Shown: positions 28,680 through 38,201 of the stretch, one piece after another | Layout of the letters: each line of letters begins with the position of its first letter | Position numbering within the stretch: the stretch's first letter is position 1 | Source: Joostella atrarenae | Lineage (GTDB): Bacteria > Bacteroidota > Bacteroidia > Flavobacteriales > Flavobacteriaceae | NCBI RefSeq assembly: GCF_021764745.1 | Contig: NZ_JAETXX010000001.1 | Span: 744,001 to 808,000, forward strand | Direction: 5' to 3' | Length of the DNA stretch: 64,000 bases | Position numbers and translations under genes: made by a program | The notes under the pieces: model-generated | What the model saw: the letters and a program-made list of their open reading frames with translations, nothing else | Told to the model about the DNA's origin: nothing | The model's database searches: none

Positions 28680-28779
28680 CGCAATAGGGGTGGTGCCCTA
28701 TGCAGACTTTAAGTAAAGTTTTCATAATTTAAAGTTTTGGTTGGTTAATGAAAAAAACTCGGCTTCGGTCGAGTTTTTT
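28680..28779 (+). ncRNA. Putative small structured RNA, about 100 nt
   Basis: A transcription start near 28680 is expected from the promoter, and a strong terminator ends at 28779. The 5' part forms a hairpin, ATAGGG (28684-28689) with CCCTAT (28696-28701), extended by GC/GC with one bulged A. The middle segment ACTTTAA (28706-28712) can pair either with the nearby AAAGT (28715-28719) or with TTAAAGT (28729-28735), giving two exclusive folds. It does not resemble 4.5S, 6S, tmRNA or any riboswitch I recognise. It could be a free-standing sRNA or a leader/attenuator of the downstream DUF3108-kynA unit. Confidence 0.6.
28757..28779 (+). terminator. UUCG-capped terminator of the small RNA
   Basis: The stem ACTCGGC (28757-28763) / GTCGAGT (28768-28774) is closed by a TTCG tetraloop and followed by T to 28779, with A on the opposite side lengthening the stem. 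It is a very stable terminator about 95 nt ahead of the next CDS. Confidence 0.9.
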
Positions 28780-28874
28780 GCGTTTATAAACTTTTGGAAT
28801 AATAATTGTTAATTGTATTGATAAAGAATTATAATGTAATTCATTTTATTATTTTTACACAATTAACTCTGACT

Positions 28875-29663
28875 ATGAAGAAGATAATCTTAGCGATAAC
28901 AATATTTTGGCTTTCAGCTTTTGTGAATCAAAATGAGACAAAAGAGCAAAAAGCTTTTCAAGACGGAGAATGGTTTAAGTTTAGAATCCACTACGGAATC
29001 TTCAATGCTAGTTATGCTACACTACAAGTTAAAGATGAATATCTAAATGGGAAAGAAGTTTACCATGTAACAGGAATTGGTAAAACTACAGGATTAGCTA
29101 GCTTATTTTTTGAAGTTAATGACGATTACCAAAGTTATTTTGATAAAACTACTGGTCAGCCTTATAAATTTATTCGAAAAATAGATGAAGGAGGGCATAC
29201 CAAAGATTTAGAAATAAACTTTGATTATAAAGCAAAAAAAGCAACTTTAAAAGATCATAAACACGATACAGAAGAGTATTTTGATATAGACAAAGGGGTT
29301 CAAGACCTTATTTCTGGATTTTATTTTCTTAGAGATCGCGTAGATAGAACTACCGTAGCAGCTGGAGATGAGTTCGTGTCCGATATGTTGTTTGATGATG
29401 ATGGGATATTTAAATTTAAACTTAAGTATTTAGGGAGAGAGGTTTTAAATACAAAATTCGGTAAAGTGAAATGTTTGAAATTCAGACCCTATGTGCAATC
29501 CGGACGTATTTTTAAAGAAGAAGAAAGTTTGACTTTATGGGTGTCTGACGATGAGAATAAAATACCAATACGAATAAAGGCAGATATCCTTGTAGGTTCA
29601 ATAAAAGCAGATTTAGAAGAATTTAAAGGATTGAAGCATCAGTTTAAAATTCAAATGAATTAA
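28875..29663 (+). CDS. Exported DUF3108 protein
   Basis: The protein has about 262 residues from the ATG at 28875, which gives a proper signal sequence (MKKIILAITIFWLSAFVNQNE); the longer frame from 28806 adds a non-signal extension. DUF3108 hallmarks include FKFRIHYGIFNASYATLQV and the motif GLASLFFEVNDDYQSYFD. Such periplasmic proteins have unknown function. The stop and the kynA start overlap by one base (TAATG), so translation is probably coupled; the unit continues into the M23 peptidase and pgi. Confidence 0.85.
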   Translation: MKKIILAITIFWLSAFVNQNETKEQKAFQDGEWFKFRIHYGIFNASYATLQVKDEYLNGKEVYHVTGIGKTTGLASLFFEVNDDYQSYFDKTTGQPYKFIRKIDEGGHTKDLEINFDYKAKKATLKDHKHDTEEYFDIDKGVQDLISGFYFLRDRVDRTTVAAGDEFVSDMLFDDDGIFKFKLKYLGREVLNTKFGKVKCLKFRPYVQSGRIFKEEESLTLWVSDDENKIPIRIKADILVGSIKADLEEFKGLKHQFKIQMN

Positions 29664-30625
29664 TGGCAATTAAACCAGAAATTGAAGCTCAAATTAAAGA
29701 GCTTGAAGAAAAGTATAAAAATTCAGGACAAGATCTTAGTGCGTATTTAGACGGTCTGCTTTATGAAAAGTATCTTACATATTGGGATTATATCCATTTA
29801 GATACATTGTTAAGTCTGCAGATTCCACGTACACATTTTCCTGATGAAGAAATTTTTATCACTTATCATCAAATTACAGAGTTGTATTTTAAGCTTATTA
29901 TTCATGAGCAAAAGCAGATCATAGATCATAAGTTGAATGATGCAGCTTTTATGATTACCAAAATCGGGAGGATTAATAATTATTATAAAATTTTAATCAA
30001 TTCTTTCAGTGTTATGATTAATGGGATGGACAGAGCTCAGTTTCTAAAATATAGAATGGCGCTTCTTCCAGCCAGTGGGTTTCAATCTGCTCAATTTAGA
30101 ATGATAGAGATTTATTGTACTCCTTTTTATAATTTATTGCCTGAAAATGCAAAATCAGAATATACACCAGAAAGTAGTCTAGAAGATCTTTTTGAAAATA
30201 TTTATTGGAAAAGAGGAGCTGTAGATACTAAAACACAAGAAAAAACGCTTACATTAAAGCAGTTTGAATACCGTTATACTCCAAGGTTTATGCGAATAGC
30301 CAAAGAGGTAGAAGGAATGACGATTTATGAAAAGTATTTAAACTTTCCAAAAGAGGTAAAAGAGAATCCTTTATTGATTAAAGCGATGAAAGAGCTAGAT
30401 GTAAATGCAAATGTAAATTGGAACTTGATGCATATGGGCGTAGCTTATAAGCATTTAAGTAAAGATAAGCAGACAATTGATGCTACTGGAGGCACCAATT
30501 GGAAAGATTATTTACCTCCAAGTTTTCAGAAAATCATCTTTTTTCCCGAAATTTGGAGCGATTCAGAAAGAGCCGACTGGGGAAAACAGTGGGTGGAGCA
30601 TATGTTAAACCCTCAAACAAATTAG
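29663..30625 (+). CDS. kynA: Tryptophan 2,3-dioxygenase family protein
   Basis: This 320-residue protein has the family N-terminus YLTYWDYIHLDTLLSLQ and FITYHQITELYFKLIIHEQ; the His in TYHQ matches the substrate-pocket histidine. The C-terminal region with the haem-ligand His (WNLMHMGVAYKHL) is recognisable, but the canonical GTGGSSG loop is replaced by DATGGTNWKDYL. The enzyme opens the tryptophan indole ring to N-formylkynurenine. With hmgA and hppD nearby it suggests an aromatic amino-acid catabolism region, though kynurenine-pathway partners are not in the window. The divergent loop leaves some doubt on substrate. Confidence 0.85.
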   Translation: MAIKPEIEAQIKELEEKYKNSGQDLSAYLDGLLYEKYLTYWDYIHLDTLLSLQIPRTHFPDEEIFITYHQITELYFKLIIHEQKQIIDHKLNDAAFMITKIGRINNYYKILINSFSVMINGMDRAQFLKYRMALLPASGFQSAQFRMIEIYCTPFYNLLPENAKSEYTPESSLEDLFENIYWKRGAVDTKTQEKTLTLKQFEYRYTPRFMRIAKEVEGMTIYEKYLNFPKEVKENPLLIKAMKELDVNANVNWNLMHMGVAYKHLSKDKQTIDATGGTNWKDYLPPSFQKIIFFPEIWSDSERADWGKQWVEHMLNPQTN

Positions 30626-30631
30626 TAGTAA

Positions 30632-31924
30632 ATGCCAAAGAAGATTGTAGGACTTTTGTTTATTGCGATACTAACTATTTTATCGTGTAAAGAAGAAGAG
30701 AAGAAAGTAGAGGAAGTGGGTGTTGTAGAAGCAGAAGGACTGGAGCCCGTTGAAGTGAAAGAATTTGGTTATGATTTAAACCAATATCTTGTTGTTAGAG
30801 ATACAATAAAAGCTGGCGACAGTTTTGGTGAGATTTTACAGCGTAATAATATAGGATACCCTGAGATATATAATATTGTTGAAGGGGTAAAAGATTCATT
30901 TAATATAGCAAGCCTTCAAGTAGGAAAACCTTATACATTATTGTGTACTAAGGAAGATTCTTTACAGAAGCCAAAATGTTTTATCTATCAACCAAATAGT
31001 ATAGATTATGTGGTGGTAGATTTTGCAGATTCTACATTAGTAAAAAAGGGTAAAAAAGAAGTTAAGCTTGTAGAACGTGAGGCTTCAGGAATTATAAACG
31101 GTTCTTTATATCAAACACTTCAGGAGCAAGGGTTAAGTCCTATTGTAGCTTATAAAATGTCCGATATCTATGCTTGGACTATAGATTTCTTCAGAATTCA
31201 GAAAGGAGATAAGTTTAAAGTTTTGTTTACTGAAAAGTATATAGACGATTCTATTTATGCAGGAGTAGATAAGATAAAGGGAGCATATTTTGAGCATAAT
31301 GGAGAGCCTATTTATTCATTCCGTTTTGAGTCTGATTCTACAAAACATATTGTTGATTATTTTGATGAGAATGCTAAGAACTTAAGAAGAGCTTTCTTGA
31401 AAGCACCAGTTCAGTTTAGCAGAATATCATCTCGTTATAATTTAAATCGTAGAATTGCTTACTACGGAAATAAAGTGAGACCACATAAGGGGACTGACTT
31501 TGCTGCTCCAGTTGGAACACCAATTTTATCTACAGCAAATGGTACCGTAATAGAATCTACCAGAAGAGGTGGAAATGGTAATTATGTAAAAGTAAAACAC
31601 AATTCAACTTATACAACCCAATATTTGCATATGCAGAAAAGGAAGGTGAAGGTGGGTGAGTATGTTAAACAAGGAGACGTTATTGGTTGGGTTGGTATGA
31701 CTGGAAATACTAGTGGACCCCATGTTTGTTACCGTTTCTGGAAAAATGGGGCGCAAGTAGATCCGTTTAGACAAGATCTTCCAAAAGCAGAACCTATTGG
31801 AGATTCGTTGAAAGTGAAATATTTGGCTCATATAAAACCAATAAAGCAACAATTAGACGCAATAGAATATCCTTTGGATAAAAGCTCTGAAGAAGGAGAA
31901 TATGTAACCGAATTAAATCAATAA
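30632..31924 (+). CDS. M23-family metallopeptidase lipoprotein
   Basis: A 430-residue lipoprotein (lipobox TILSC, Cys19) with an N-terminal LysM/OapA-like region ([17 protein letters not shown]) and a C-terminal M23 domain. Zinc-site residues His285 and Asp289 (HKGTD) and His333 (YLHM) are present. The usual HxH motif reads GPHVCYRF, with Cys366 in place of the second His, which is normally a zinc ligand. Substitution by Cys could retain metal or mark a regulatory, inactive domain. M23 proteins cut or regulate cutting of peptidoglycan cross-links. It lies 6 bp after kynA and 1 bp before pgi. Confidence 0.88.
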   Translation: MPKKIVGLLFIAILTILSCKEEEKKVEEVGVVEAEGLEPVEVKEFGYDLNQYLVVRDTIKAGDSFGEILQRNNIGYPEIYNIVEGVKDSFNIASLQVGKPYTLLCTKEDSLQKPKCFIYQPNSIDYVVVDFADSTLVKKGKKEVKLVEREASGIINGSLYQTLQEQGLSPIVAYKMSDIYAWTIDFFRIQKGDKFKVLFTEKYIDDSIYAGVDKIKGAYFEHNGEPIYSFRFESDSTKHIVDYFDENAKNLRRAFLKAPVQFSRISSRYNLNRRIAYYGNKVRPHKGTDFAAPVGTPILSTANGTVIESTRRGGNGNYVKVKHNSTYTTQYLHMQKRKVKVGEYVKQGDVIGWVGMTGNTSGPHVCYRFWKNGAQVDPFRQDLPKAEPIGDSLKVKYLAHIKPIKQQLDAIEYPLDKSSEEGEYVTELNQ

Positions 31925-31925
31925 A

Positions 31926-33566
31926 ATGCCATTATCAGCAATCAACCCAACCAAGACAGAAGCTTGGAAGAAATTAGAAGAACATTATAGTACTTTTCAT
32001 AATACATCGGTAAAGAGTTTGTTTGCTCAAGATGATAAAAGAGCAGAAAAGTTTACCATTCAATGGAATGATTTTTACGTAGATTTTTCTAAAAATAGAA
32101 TCGATGATACTACGGTTAATTTACTTCTAGAACTAGCTAAAGAGGTCAACTTAAAGGATGCTATAGAAAAATGTTTTACTGGAGATCTTATTAATGAAAC
32201 AGAAGGGAGAGCAGTACTTCATACAGCTTTAAGAGCCAAAGAAAGTGAGAAGATTTTTGTTGATGGAGAGAATGTTGTTCCTGAGATTTATAAGGTAAAA
32301 GAAAAAATAAAAACGTTTACAGAAAGTATTATTTCCGGAGAGAAGAAGGGGTATACTGGGAAAGCGTTTACCGATGTTGTAAATATCGGAATTGGAGGAT
32401 CAGATCTTGGGCCGGCAATGGTTACAGAAGGACTCCAATATTATAAAAATCATCTTAATGTTCATTTTGTAAGTAATGTAGATGGAGATCATGTGCATGA
32501 AACTATCAAGAAATTAGATCCAGAGACTACTCTGTTTGTAATTGTTTCTAAAACTTTTACAACGCAAGAAACATTGAGCAATGCAACAACTCTTAAAAAG
32601 TGGTTTTTAGAATCTGCAACTCAAAAGGATGTTGCTGCACACTTTGTTGCAGTGTCTACGAATCTAGAAAAGATAAACGAATTTGGAATAGATTCTAATA
32701 ATGTATTCCCAATGAAAGATTGGGTTGGAGGAAGATTTTCATTATGGAGTGCTGTTGGTTTGTCTATAGCGCTAGCAGTAGGTTTTGATAACTTCAACAA
32801 GCTGTTGGGGGGAGCTCAAGCCATGGACGATCACTTTAGAGAAACTCCTTTCGAAAGAAATATTCCAGTAATATTAGCACTTTTAAGTGTTTGGTATAAT
32901 AATTTTTATGGAGCAGAAAGTGAAGCTTTAATACCTTATTCTCAATATTTACATAGACTCTCGGCATATCTTCAGCAGGGAACTATGGAGAGTAATGGAA
33001 AGAGTATGGATCGTGCCGGAAACCCAGTAGATTATCAAACGGGAACTATTATTTGGGGAGAACCTGGAACGAATTCACAACACGCATTTTTTCAATTGAT
33101 TCACCAAGGGACTAAATTGATTCCGGCGGATTTTATTGGGTTTATAGAGTCACTTCATGGAGATAAAGATCATCATGATAAGTTGATGGCCAATTATTTT
33201 GCGCAGACGGAAGCTTTACTTAACGGAAAAACAGAAGCAGAAGTAAGAGAAGAGTTAGAAGGAAAAGATATTTCAGAAGAAGAAATTGAAAAATTACTCC
33301 CTTTTAAGTTATTTGAAGGAAATAAGCCTACAAACTCTATACTTATTGATAAGTTAACACCGCAAGCCCTCGGAGAAATTATAGCAATGTACGAGCATAA
33401 AATCTTTGTTCAAGGAGTAATTTGGGATATTTTTAGCTTCGATCAATGGGGTGTGGAATTAGGGAAACAATTAGCTTCTACAATACTTACCGATATAAAA
33501 AGCGAAAAGATTAGTAATCATGATAGTTCTACGTTAAATCTTTTGCGATTTTATAAAAACAGTTAA
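31926..33566 (+). CDS. pgi: Glucose-6-phosphate isomerase
   Basis: The 546-residue product is full length. Recognisable motifs include [15 protein letters not shown], the SIS-type signature around [32 protein letters not shown] and [22 protein letters not shown], with the C-terminal [13 protein letters not shown]. It interconverts glucose-6-phosphate and fructose-6-phosphate in the cytoplasm. It directly follows the M23 gene with 1 bp between and is the last gene of the DUF3108-kynA-M23-pgi unit, ended by a strong terminator. The grouping with envelope genes is not obviously functional. Confidence 0.97.
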   Translation: MPLSAINPTKTEAWKKLEEHYSTFHNTSVKSLFAQDDKRAEKFTIQWNDFYVDFSKNRIDDTTVNLLLELAKEVNLKDAIEKCFTGDLINETEGRAVLHTALRAKESEKIFVDGENVVPEIYKVKEKIKTFTESIISGEKKGYTGKAFTDVVNIGIGGSDLGPAMVTEGLQYYKNHLNVHFVSNVDGDHVHETIKKLDPETTLFVIVSKTFTTQETLSNATTLKKWFLESATQKDVAAHFVAVSTNLEKINEFGIDSNNVFPMKDWVGGRFSLWSAVGLSIALAVGFDNFNKLLGGAQAMDDHFRETPFERNIPVILALLSVWYNNFYGAESEALIPYSQYLHRLSAYLQQGTMESNGKSMDRAGNPVDYQTGTIIWGEPGTNSQHAFFQLIHQGTKLIPADFIGFIESLHGDKDHHDKLMANYFAQTEALLNGKTEAEVREELEGKDISEEEIEKLLPFKLFEGNKPTNSILIDKLTPQALGEIIAMYEHKIFVQGVIWDIFSFDQWGVELGKQLASTILTDIKSEKISNHDSSTLNLLRFYKNS

Positions 33567-33584
33567 CATATTTTGTTAAAATCT

Positions 33585-33632
33585 AAAAACGTAACATTGT
33601 AATCTGCACAAGATTATTATGTTACGTTTTTT
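33585..33632 (+). terminator. Terminator after pgi
   Basis: A 13-bp stem (AAAAACGTAACAT at 33585-33597 with its complement at 33619-33631), extended inside by AATCT/AGATT, ends in six T. It closes the four-gene unit. Confidence 0.85.
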
Positions 33633-33635
33633 GTT

Positions 33636-33705
33636 TACTTTTGTTCCAATGTTAAATTATTTAACATTACCTTAATGCTAGAAATCATTTAATAGATGAT
33701 TTTTG
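33636..33705 (+). promoter_or_regulatory. Two candidate -7 elements for the TonB receptor gene
   Basis: TACTTTTG (33636-33643) is an exact TAnnTTTG match just behind the pgi terminator. GATTTTTG (33698-33705) is a 7-of-8 match closer to the start and followed by CACC. Either could drive the receptor gene at 33733. Confidence 0.4.
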
Positions 33706-33732
33706 CACCGTTAAATTAAATTAAACAAACAA

Positions 33733-36534
33733 ATGAAGACGATCTACAATTGGATTTTAACTACAGTAATTGCATTGATTACTACTACAGCTTTCTCGCA
33801 AGGAACGATTACGGGTTCTGTAGTAGATGGAAGTTTCGGGGGGCCATTACCTGGAGCTAATGTTATGGTGAAAGGTTCTACATCTGGAACTTCAACCGAC
33901 TTTGATGGTAATTTCACATTAAATGTTACTGAAAACTCAGGAACTATCGTAGTTTCATATATTGGGTTTGTAGCAAACCAAGTTTCTTTTACACTAAGTA
34001 ACGGAAGTGCTAACATCGGAGCTGTTACTTTACAACCTGATGCTGAAGAGCTTGAAGGGGTTGTTGTTACAGGGGTTATTGATATAGCTAAGGACCGACA
34101 AACGCCAGTAGCTGTGTCTACTATTAAAGCTTCTGAAATTCAAGAAAAATTGGGATCTCAAGAATTTCCTGAAATCTTAAGATCAACGCCTTCAATTTAT
34201 GTTACTAAGCAGGGTGGAGGATATGGAGATTCTAGGATTAATATACGTGGTTTTGATACAAACAATTCTGCGGTTATGATTAATGGAGCTCCTGTAAATG
34301 ATATGGAGAATGGTTCAGTATATTGGAGTAACTGGGCAGGGTTAAGTGATGTGACTTCTGCTATGCAGGTGCAAAGAGGTTTAGGGTCTTCTAAATTAGC
34401 TGTGTCTTCTGTTGGAGGTACAATTAATGTTATTACAAAATCTTCTGATAAGTCAGAAGGTGGTTCTATTTCTACATCTGTAGGAAATGACAACTATTTG
34501 AAGACGTTAGCTTCTTATAACACAGGGGTTATGGATAGTGGTTTTTCTATGTCTGCTTTATTTAGTAGAACTGCTGGAGATGGTTATGTTGATGGAACAG
34601 CGTTTGAAGGATATAATTATTTTTTAGCATTTGGATTTAAGCCTAATGATAAGCATGATTTACAATTCACTTTAACAGGAGCGCCACAACAACATAATCA
34701 AAGAAGTTTTTCTCCAACATTAAATGATTATATTAAATATGGTCAAAATGGAGATCCAGATAGAAGATATAATAGTGATTATGGATATAGAAATGGAAAG
34801 GAATTTACTTTTGGAGGAAACTTTTATCATAAGCCTGTAGCATCTTTAAACTGGGATTGGAATATATCTGATAATTCAACATTATCTACAGTGTTATATG
34901 CTTCATTTGGTAGAGGGGGATCAATCGGTTCTATTGGACGTATTAATGGAGATAGATCTTATTCATCAAAATTTAAAGATGCAAATGGTTTAATAAGAGT
35001 TGATGATATTATTGCTTGGAATGGTGGAGCTGATGTTCCAGACTTTGGAGCGCCTAGAACTGGATACTCAGGTGGAGGTGATGCTCAATATCAAGGACAA
35101 TTTATAAATGGAGGTGATTATAATAACAGATCATTAACGAATTCTGATTCAGGACATATTTTTGGGTCTGAAAATGGTATCTCTCAAAGGTCTTCGGTGA
35201 ACTCACATAACTGGTATGGTGCCATTATTAACTTTAATAACAAAATAAATGATAATTGGAGTTGGGATATTGGAGCTGATTTAAGAACTTATAAAGGATA
35301 TCATTATAGAAGGTTAGTTGATCTTCTTGGAGCTGATGCTTATGTTGATAATGATGATGTAAATAATCCATATAGTTTCTCTACTGATACATATTCTCCA
35401 AAAGTCGGAAACACTTGGAATGTGTTTAAGGATGTAGATAAAGAAACAAAAATTGATTATTATAATTTAGGATATGTAAATTGGGCAGGAGGATTTGGTC
35501 AATTAGAGTATTCTAATGATGTGATTTCTGCTTTTATACAAGGAGCCGTATCTAACCAAGGGTTTAAACGAGAGGATAAATTTAATTATTTAGATTCAGA
35601 TCCAGAACAAGAAACAGATTGGGTTAATAGAGTCGGAGGTAATATTAAAGGGGGTGTTAACTACAACATAAACGCTAAGCACAATGTTTTTGCAAATGCC
35701 GGATTTTATTCTAAGCAACCTTTGTTTGATGCAGTTTTCTTAAACTATGTAAATGATTTAAATGAAGACCTTACGAATGAAAAAATATTAGGTTTAGAAT
35801 TAGGATATGGATTCAGAAGTTCTGAATTTACTGCTGATGTAAATGTGTATAGAACATCTTGGAAGGATAGATTTTTATCCGAAAGTGTTATAGTCGATGG
35901 AGATAACAATGGTTCCGCAAACTTTAAAGGAATAGAGCAAGTACACAGTGGTGTTGAGCTTGTGGCAAACTATCGTCCTTTACATCAATTTTTTGATGTG
36001 TACGGTATGTTATCTATAGGTAACTGGGAATATGAAGGGGATGTAAATGCAGCTGTGTACGATTCAGGTCAAAACCTAGTTGGAAATTATACTTTATATC
36101 TAGACGGTGTAAAGGTTGGAGATGCAGCTCAAGTAACTTCTAGGTTAGGTATAGGTGTTATGCCAGTAGAAGGTTTAAGACTTGATGCAAGTTGGGATAG
36201 AGCTGATAAATTATATGCAGATTTTGCAGGGGATAGTGGTAATTTCGTAGATCAATTTGGAAGCCCAGATAATGAAGGTGCACTTGAATTACCAGATTAT
36301 AATTTATTTGATGCAGGAATATCTTATAAATTAGTAGTAGGGAAAGATAGAGATAAAGCTATTAATTTAAGATTAAATGTAAACAACTTATTTGATAATA
36401 CTTACATATCTGAGTCTGATACAAATATATTTGCTGAAGCTGGTGATGATACTTATAAAGGTATTAACACAAATAACAGAGTGTTTTTTGGATGGGGAAG
36501 AGCATGGAACATGACAGTTCGTTATAACTTCTAA
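33733..36534 (+). CDS. TonB-dependent outer-membrane receptor
   Basis: 933 residues: signal peptide (to about FSQ at residue 23), a carboxypeptidase-like regulatory domain (about 24-105, ITGSVVDGSFGGPLPGANVMVKG), plug domain with INIRGFDTNNSAVMINGAPVNDM, and a barrel ending WNMTVRYNF. It lacks an STN domain and has no SusD partner next to it, so it is a classical TonB receptor rather than SusC. Its plug and barrel resemble those of the receptor at 38.2 kb (both contain GSVYWSNW/RPQWSNW-type segments after the plug), suggesting related substrates. The substrate is unknown. Confidence 0.92.
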   Translation: MKTIYNWILTTVIALITTTAFSQGTITGSVVDGSFGGPLPGANVMVKGSTSGTSTDFDGNFTLNVTENSGTIVVSYIGFVANQVSFTLSNGSANIGAVTLQPDAEELEGVVVTGVIDIAKDRQTPVAVSTIKASEIQEKLGSQEFPEILRSTPSIYVTKQGGGYGDSRINIRGFDTNNSAVMINGAPVNDMENGSVYWSNWAGLSDVTSAMQVQRGLGSSKLAVSSVGGTINVITKSSDKSEGGSISTSVGNDNYLKTLASYNTGVMDSGFSMSALFSRTAGDGYVDGTAFEGYNYFLAFGFKPNDKHDLQFTLTGAPQQHNQRSFSPTLNDYIKYGQNGDPDRRYNSDYGYRNGKEFTFGGNFYHKPVASLNWDWNISDNSTLSTVLYASFGRGGSIGSIGRINGDRSYSSKFKDANGLIRVDDIIAWNGGADVPDFGAPRTGYSGGGDAQYQGQFINGGDYNNRSLTNSDSGHIFGSENGISQRSSVNSHNWYGAIINFNNKINDNWSWDIGADLRTYKGYHYRRLVDLLGADAYVDNDDVNNPYSFSTDTYSPKVGNTWNVFKDVDKETKIDYYNLGYVNWAGGFGQLEYSNDVISAFIQGAVSNQGFKREDKFNYLDSDPEQETDWVNRVGGNIKGGVNYNINAKHNVFANAGFYSKQPLFDAVFLNYVNDLNEDLTNEKILGLELGYGFRSSEFTADVNVYRTSWKDRFLSESVIVDGDNNGSANFKGIEQVHSGVELVANYRPLHQFFDVYGMLSIGNWEYEGDVNAAVYDSGQNLVGNYTLYLDGVKVGDAAQVTSRLGIGVMPVEGLRLDASWDRADKLYADFAGDSGNFVDQFGSPDNEGALELPDYNLFDAGISYKLVVGKDRDKAINLRLNVNNLFDNTYISESDTNIFAEAGDDTYKGINTNNRVFFGWGRAWNMTVRYNF

Positions 36535-36559
36535 AAATAAAATCACTACAATATTTAAG

Positions 36560-36583
36560 CCCCGCAATTTGCGGGGTTTTTTT
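36560..36583 (+). terminator. Terminator after the TonB receptor
   Basis: CCCCGC (36560-36565), loop AATTT, GCGGGG (36571-36576) and seven T form a compact intrinsic terminator. Confidence 0.9.
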
Positions 36584-36617
36584 ATGTCTTTTCTGAAGTT
36601 TATCAAGCTTTAATTCT

Positions 36618-36625
36618 TATTTTTG
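36618..36625 (+). promoter_or_regulatory. -7 promoter element of the small membrane protein gene
   Basis: TATTTTTG matches TAnnTTTG exactly and lies 25 nt ahead of the ATG at 36651. Confidence 0.5.
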
Positions 36626-36650
36626 AAGAACTAACAAAACAAACATACTC

Positions 36651-37085
36651 ATGTATACAACAGTTAATGCTTTGCATTCATATTGGGCGTATTTTACGCT
36701 TTTAGTACTTATTATAGCCGTTCTAAATGCTATGGTAGGATATTTTAAGAATAAAGATTTTAGTCTGGCTAAAGACTTTAGAATAAGTCTTTTCGCTCTT
36801 ATCTTTTCTCACTTACAATTGGTAATAGGTTTAATACTTTACTTTGTTTCTCCAAGGTTTTCTTCTTGGCAGACAGGAGGAGTTATGGGAGATAGCCTTT
36901 TAAGACTAGTTCTTGTAGAGCATCCTTTTATTAATATTATTGCAATCGCTTTAATTACTATCGGTTGGAGTAAGCATAAAAAAGAAACTACTTCTAAAAG
37001 AAAATTCGGAAAGATTGCCTTATTCTACGGAATTGGACTTTTCTTGATTTTACTTAGAATACCTTATATGCTTTGGTTCGATTAG
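36651..37085 (+). CDS. Four-helix integral membrane protein
   Basis: The protein has 144 residues with four hydrophobic segments (about 12-32, 44-68, 90-107, 122-142). Histidines at 9 (NALHSYW), 54 (SHLQLV) and 91 (VEHPFI) lie at membrane boundaries, a pattern that resembles small b-type cytochromes; haem binding is only a suggestion. I know homologues as conserved flavobacterial membrane proteins without defined function. It ends one base before the convergent endonuclease-like gene and has its own -7 element. Confidence 0.7.
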   Translation: MYTTVNALHSYWAYFTLLVLIIAVLNAMVGYFKNKDFSLAKDFRISLFALIFSHLQLVIGLILYFVSPRFSSWQTGGVMGDSLLRLVLVEHPFINIIAIALITIGWSKHKKETTSKRKFGKIALFYGIGLFLILLRIPYMLWFD

Positions 37086-37086
37086 T

Positions 37087-38127
37087 CTATTTCTTGACTT
37101 TTTTAACTAAATAGAGATAGACCGGAAAATGGTCAGAATATCCTGCTGTAAAAGCACCTGAAGCATAGCTTCTAAAAGGATATCCTTTGTATTTTCCGGT
37201 TTTTGTTTTTAAATATTCTGCACTGAAAATACCTGCTTTCCAAAAATGCATCCCGTCATCTTTTTTTAATAGGTTTGAAGTGAAAAAAAATTGATCAAAT
37301 AAACTCCATTTGTCTCGATATGCAAGAGATCCGATTCCTTTCTTATATAATTTTTCCATAGGATTATACAAGTTATTGATCTCATCTAGCTCATCTCTTT
37401 CTCCTTTTGTTCTTAGTATATTTTTAAAACTTGCGTCTGTAGGGTTATCATTATAATCGCCCATACTGATTATTTTAATGGCTGGATTTCTCCATACTAC
37501 AGAATCAATTATTTTCTTATTTAATCTCGCTGCTGCTTCTCTAAAGGGTCTACTTCTTTGTTCGCCTCCACTTCTCGATGGCCAATGATTAACAATAAAA
37601 CAAAAATGCTCTCCTTCAAAATATCCATCAACCACCAATTGATCTCTTGTGTAATCTCGGAATCCCTTCTCGTTGTATATTATAAGTCTTCTATAATGAA
37701 TAGTATTAGGAATAAAACTTTCTTTTTTATAAAATAAAGCTACATCTATGCCGCGTTCATCTGGAGAATCTTCATGTATAATACCGTAATCACTACTTAT
37801 TAAATCTGGATGACTCTTGAGGTCTGTAAGTACTTTTATGTTTTCTACTTCAGCAAAACCAATAACCGTAGGAGTATTGTCTATCGTTTCATTTGTAATC
37901 TCTTTTATGACCTTAGCAAGTCTGGATAATTTTATATTATATCGCTCCTCCGTCCATTTGTATTTTCCATTAGGAGTTCGTTGGTCATCAAAAGTTAGAG
38001 AATCATCTAGTGTGTCATATAGATTTTCAACATTGTAAAAGGCGATGCTTTTTATTGAATATTCTGTTGATTGTGCAATCAAAATAAAAGATTTTAATAC
38101 GACAATTGTAATTAATAACTTCTTCAT
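37087..38127 (-). CDS. Exported endonuclease/exonuclease/phosphatase-family protein
   Basis: 346 residues with a signal peptide (cleavage near ILIAQS). The EEP fold residues are present: FYNVENLYD, the metal-binding Glu in GFAEVEN, the catalytic His in NHWPSRSGGEQ, the Asp/Asn pair in SMGDYNDNPTD and the terminal YSDHFPVY. It is therefore probably a Mg-dependent nuclease or phosphodiesterase acting in the periplasm or outside. It is divergent from the TonB receptor at 38.2 kb with 74 bp between, and such neighbours are commonly found together in Bacteroidota, hinting at uptake of nucleic acid or phosphate. Confidence 0.87.
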   Translation of the reverse strand: MKKLLITIVVLKSFILIAQSTEYSIKSIAFYNVENLYDTLDDSLTFDDQRTPNGKYKWTEERYNIKLSRLAKVIKEITNETIDNTPTVIGFAEVENIKVLTDLKSHPDLISSDYGIIHEDSPDERGIDVALFYKKESFIPNTIHYRRLIIYNEKGFRDYTRDQLVVDGYFEGEHFCFIVNHWPSRSGGEQRSRPFREAAARLNKKIIDSVVWRNPAIKIISMGDYNDNPTDASFKNILRTKGERDELDEINNLYNPMEKLYKKGIGSLAYRDKWSLFDQFFFTSNLLKKDDGMHFWKAGIFSAEYLKTKTGKYKGYPFRSYASGAFTAGYSDHFPVYLYLVKKVKK

Positions 38128-38201
38128 TATATATTATTTTCTATAAATAAGTAGTAAATGTACGTTATATTTCACTACATTGAAGATTCAAGTGCTTGAT
38201 A

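Noticed and set aside
28700-28732. Ten-codon leader-peptide-like ORF in the small RNA
   Set aside because: No enrichment of Trp, Tyr or Phe codons and it overlaps the 5' hairpin; peptide-based attenuation is not supported.
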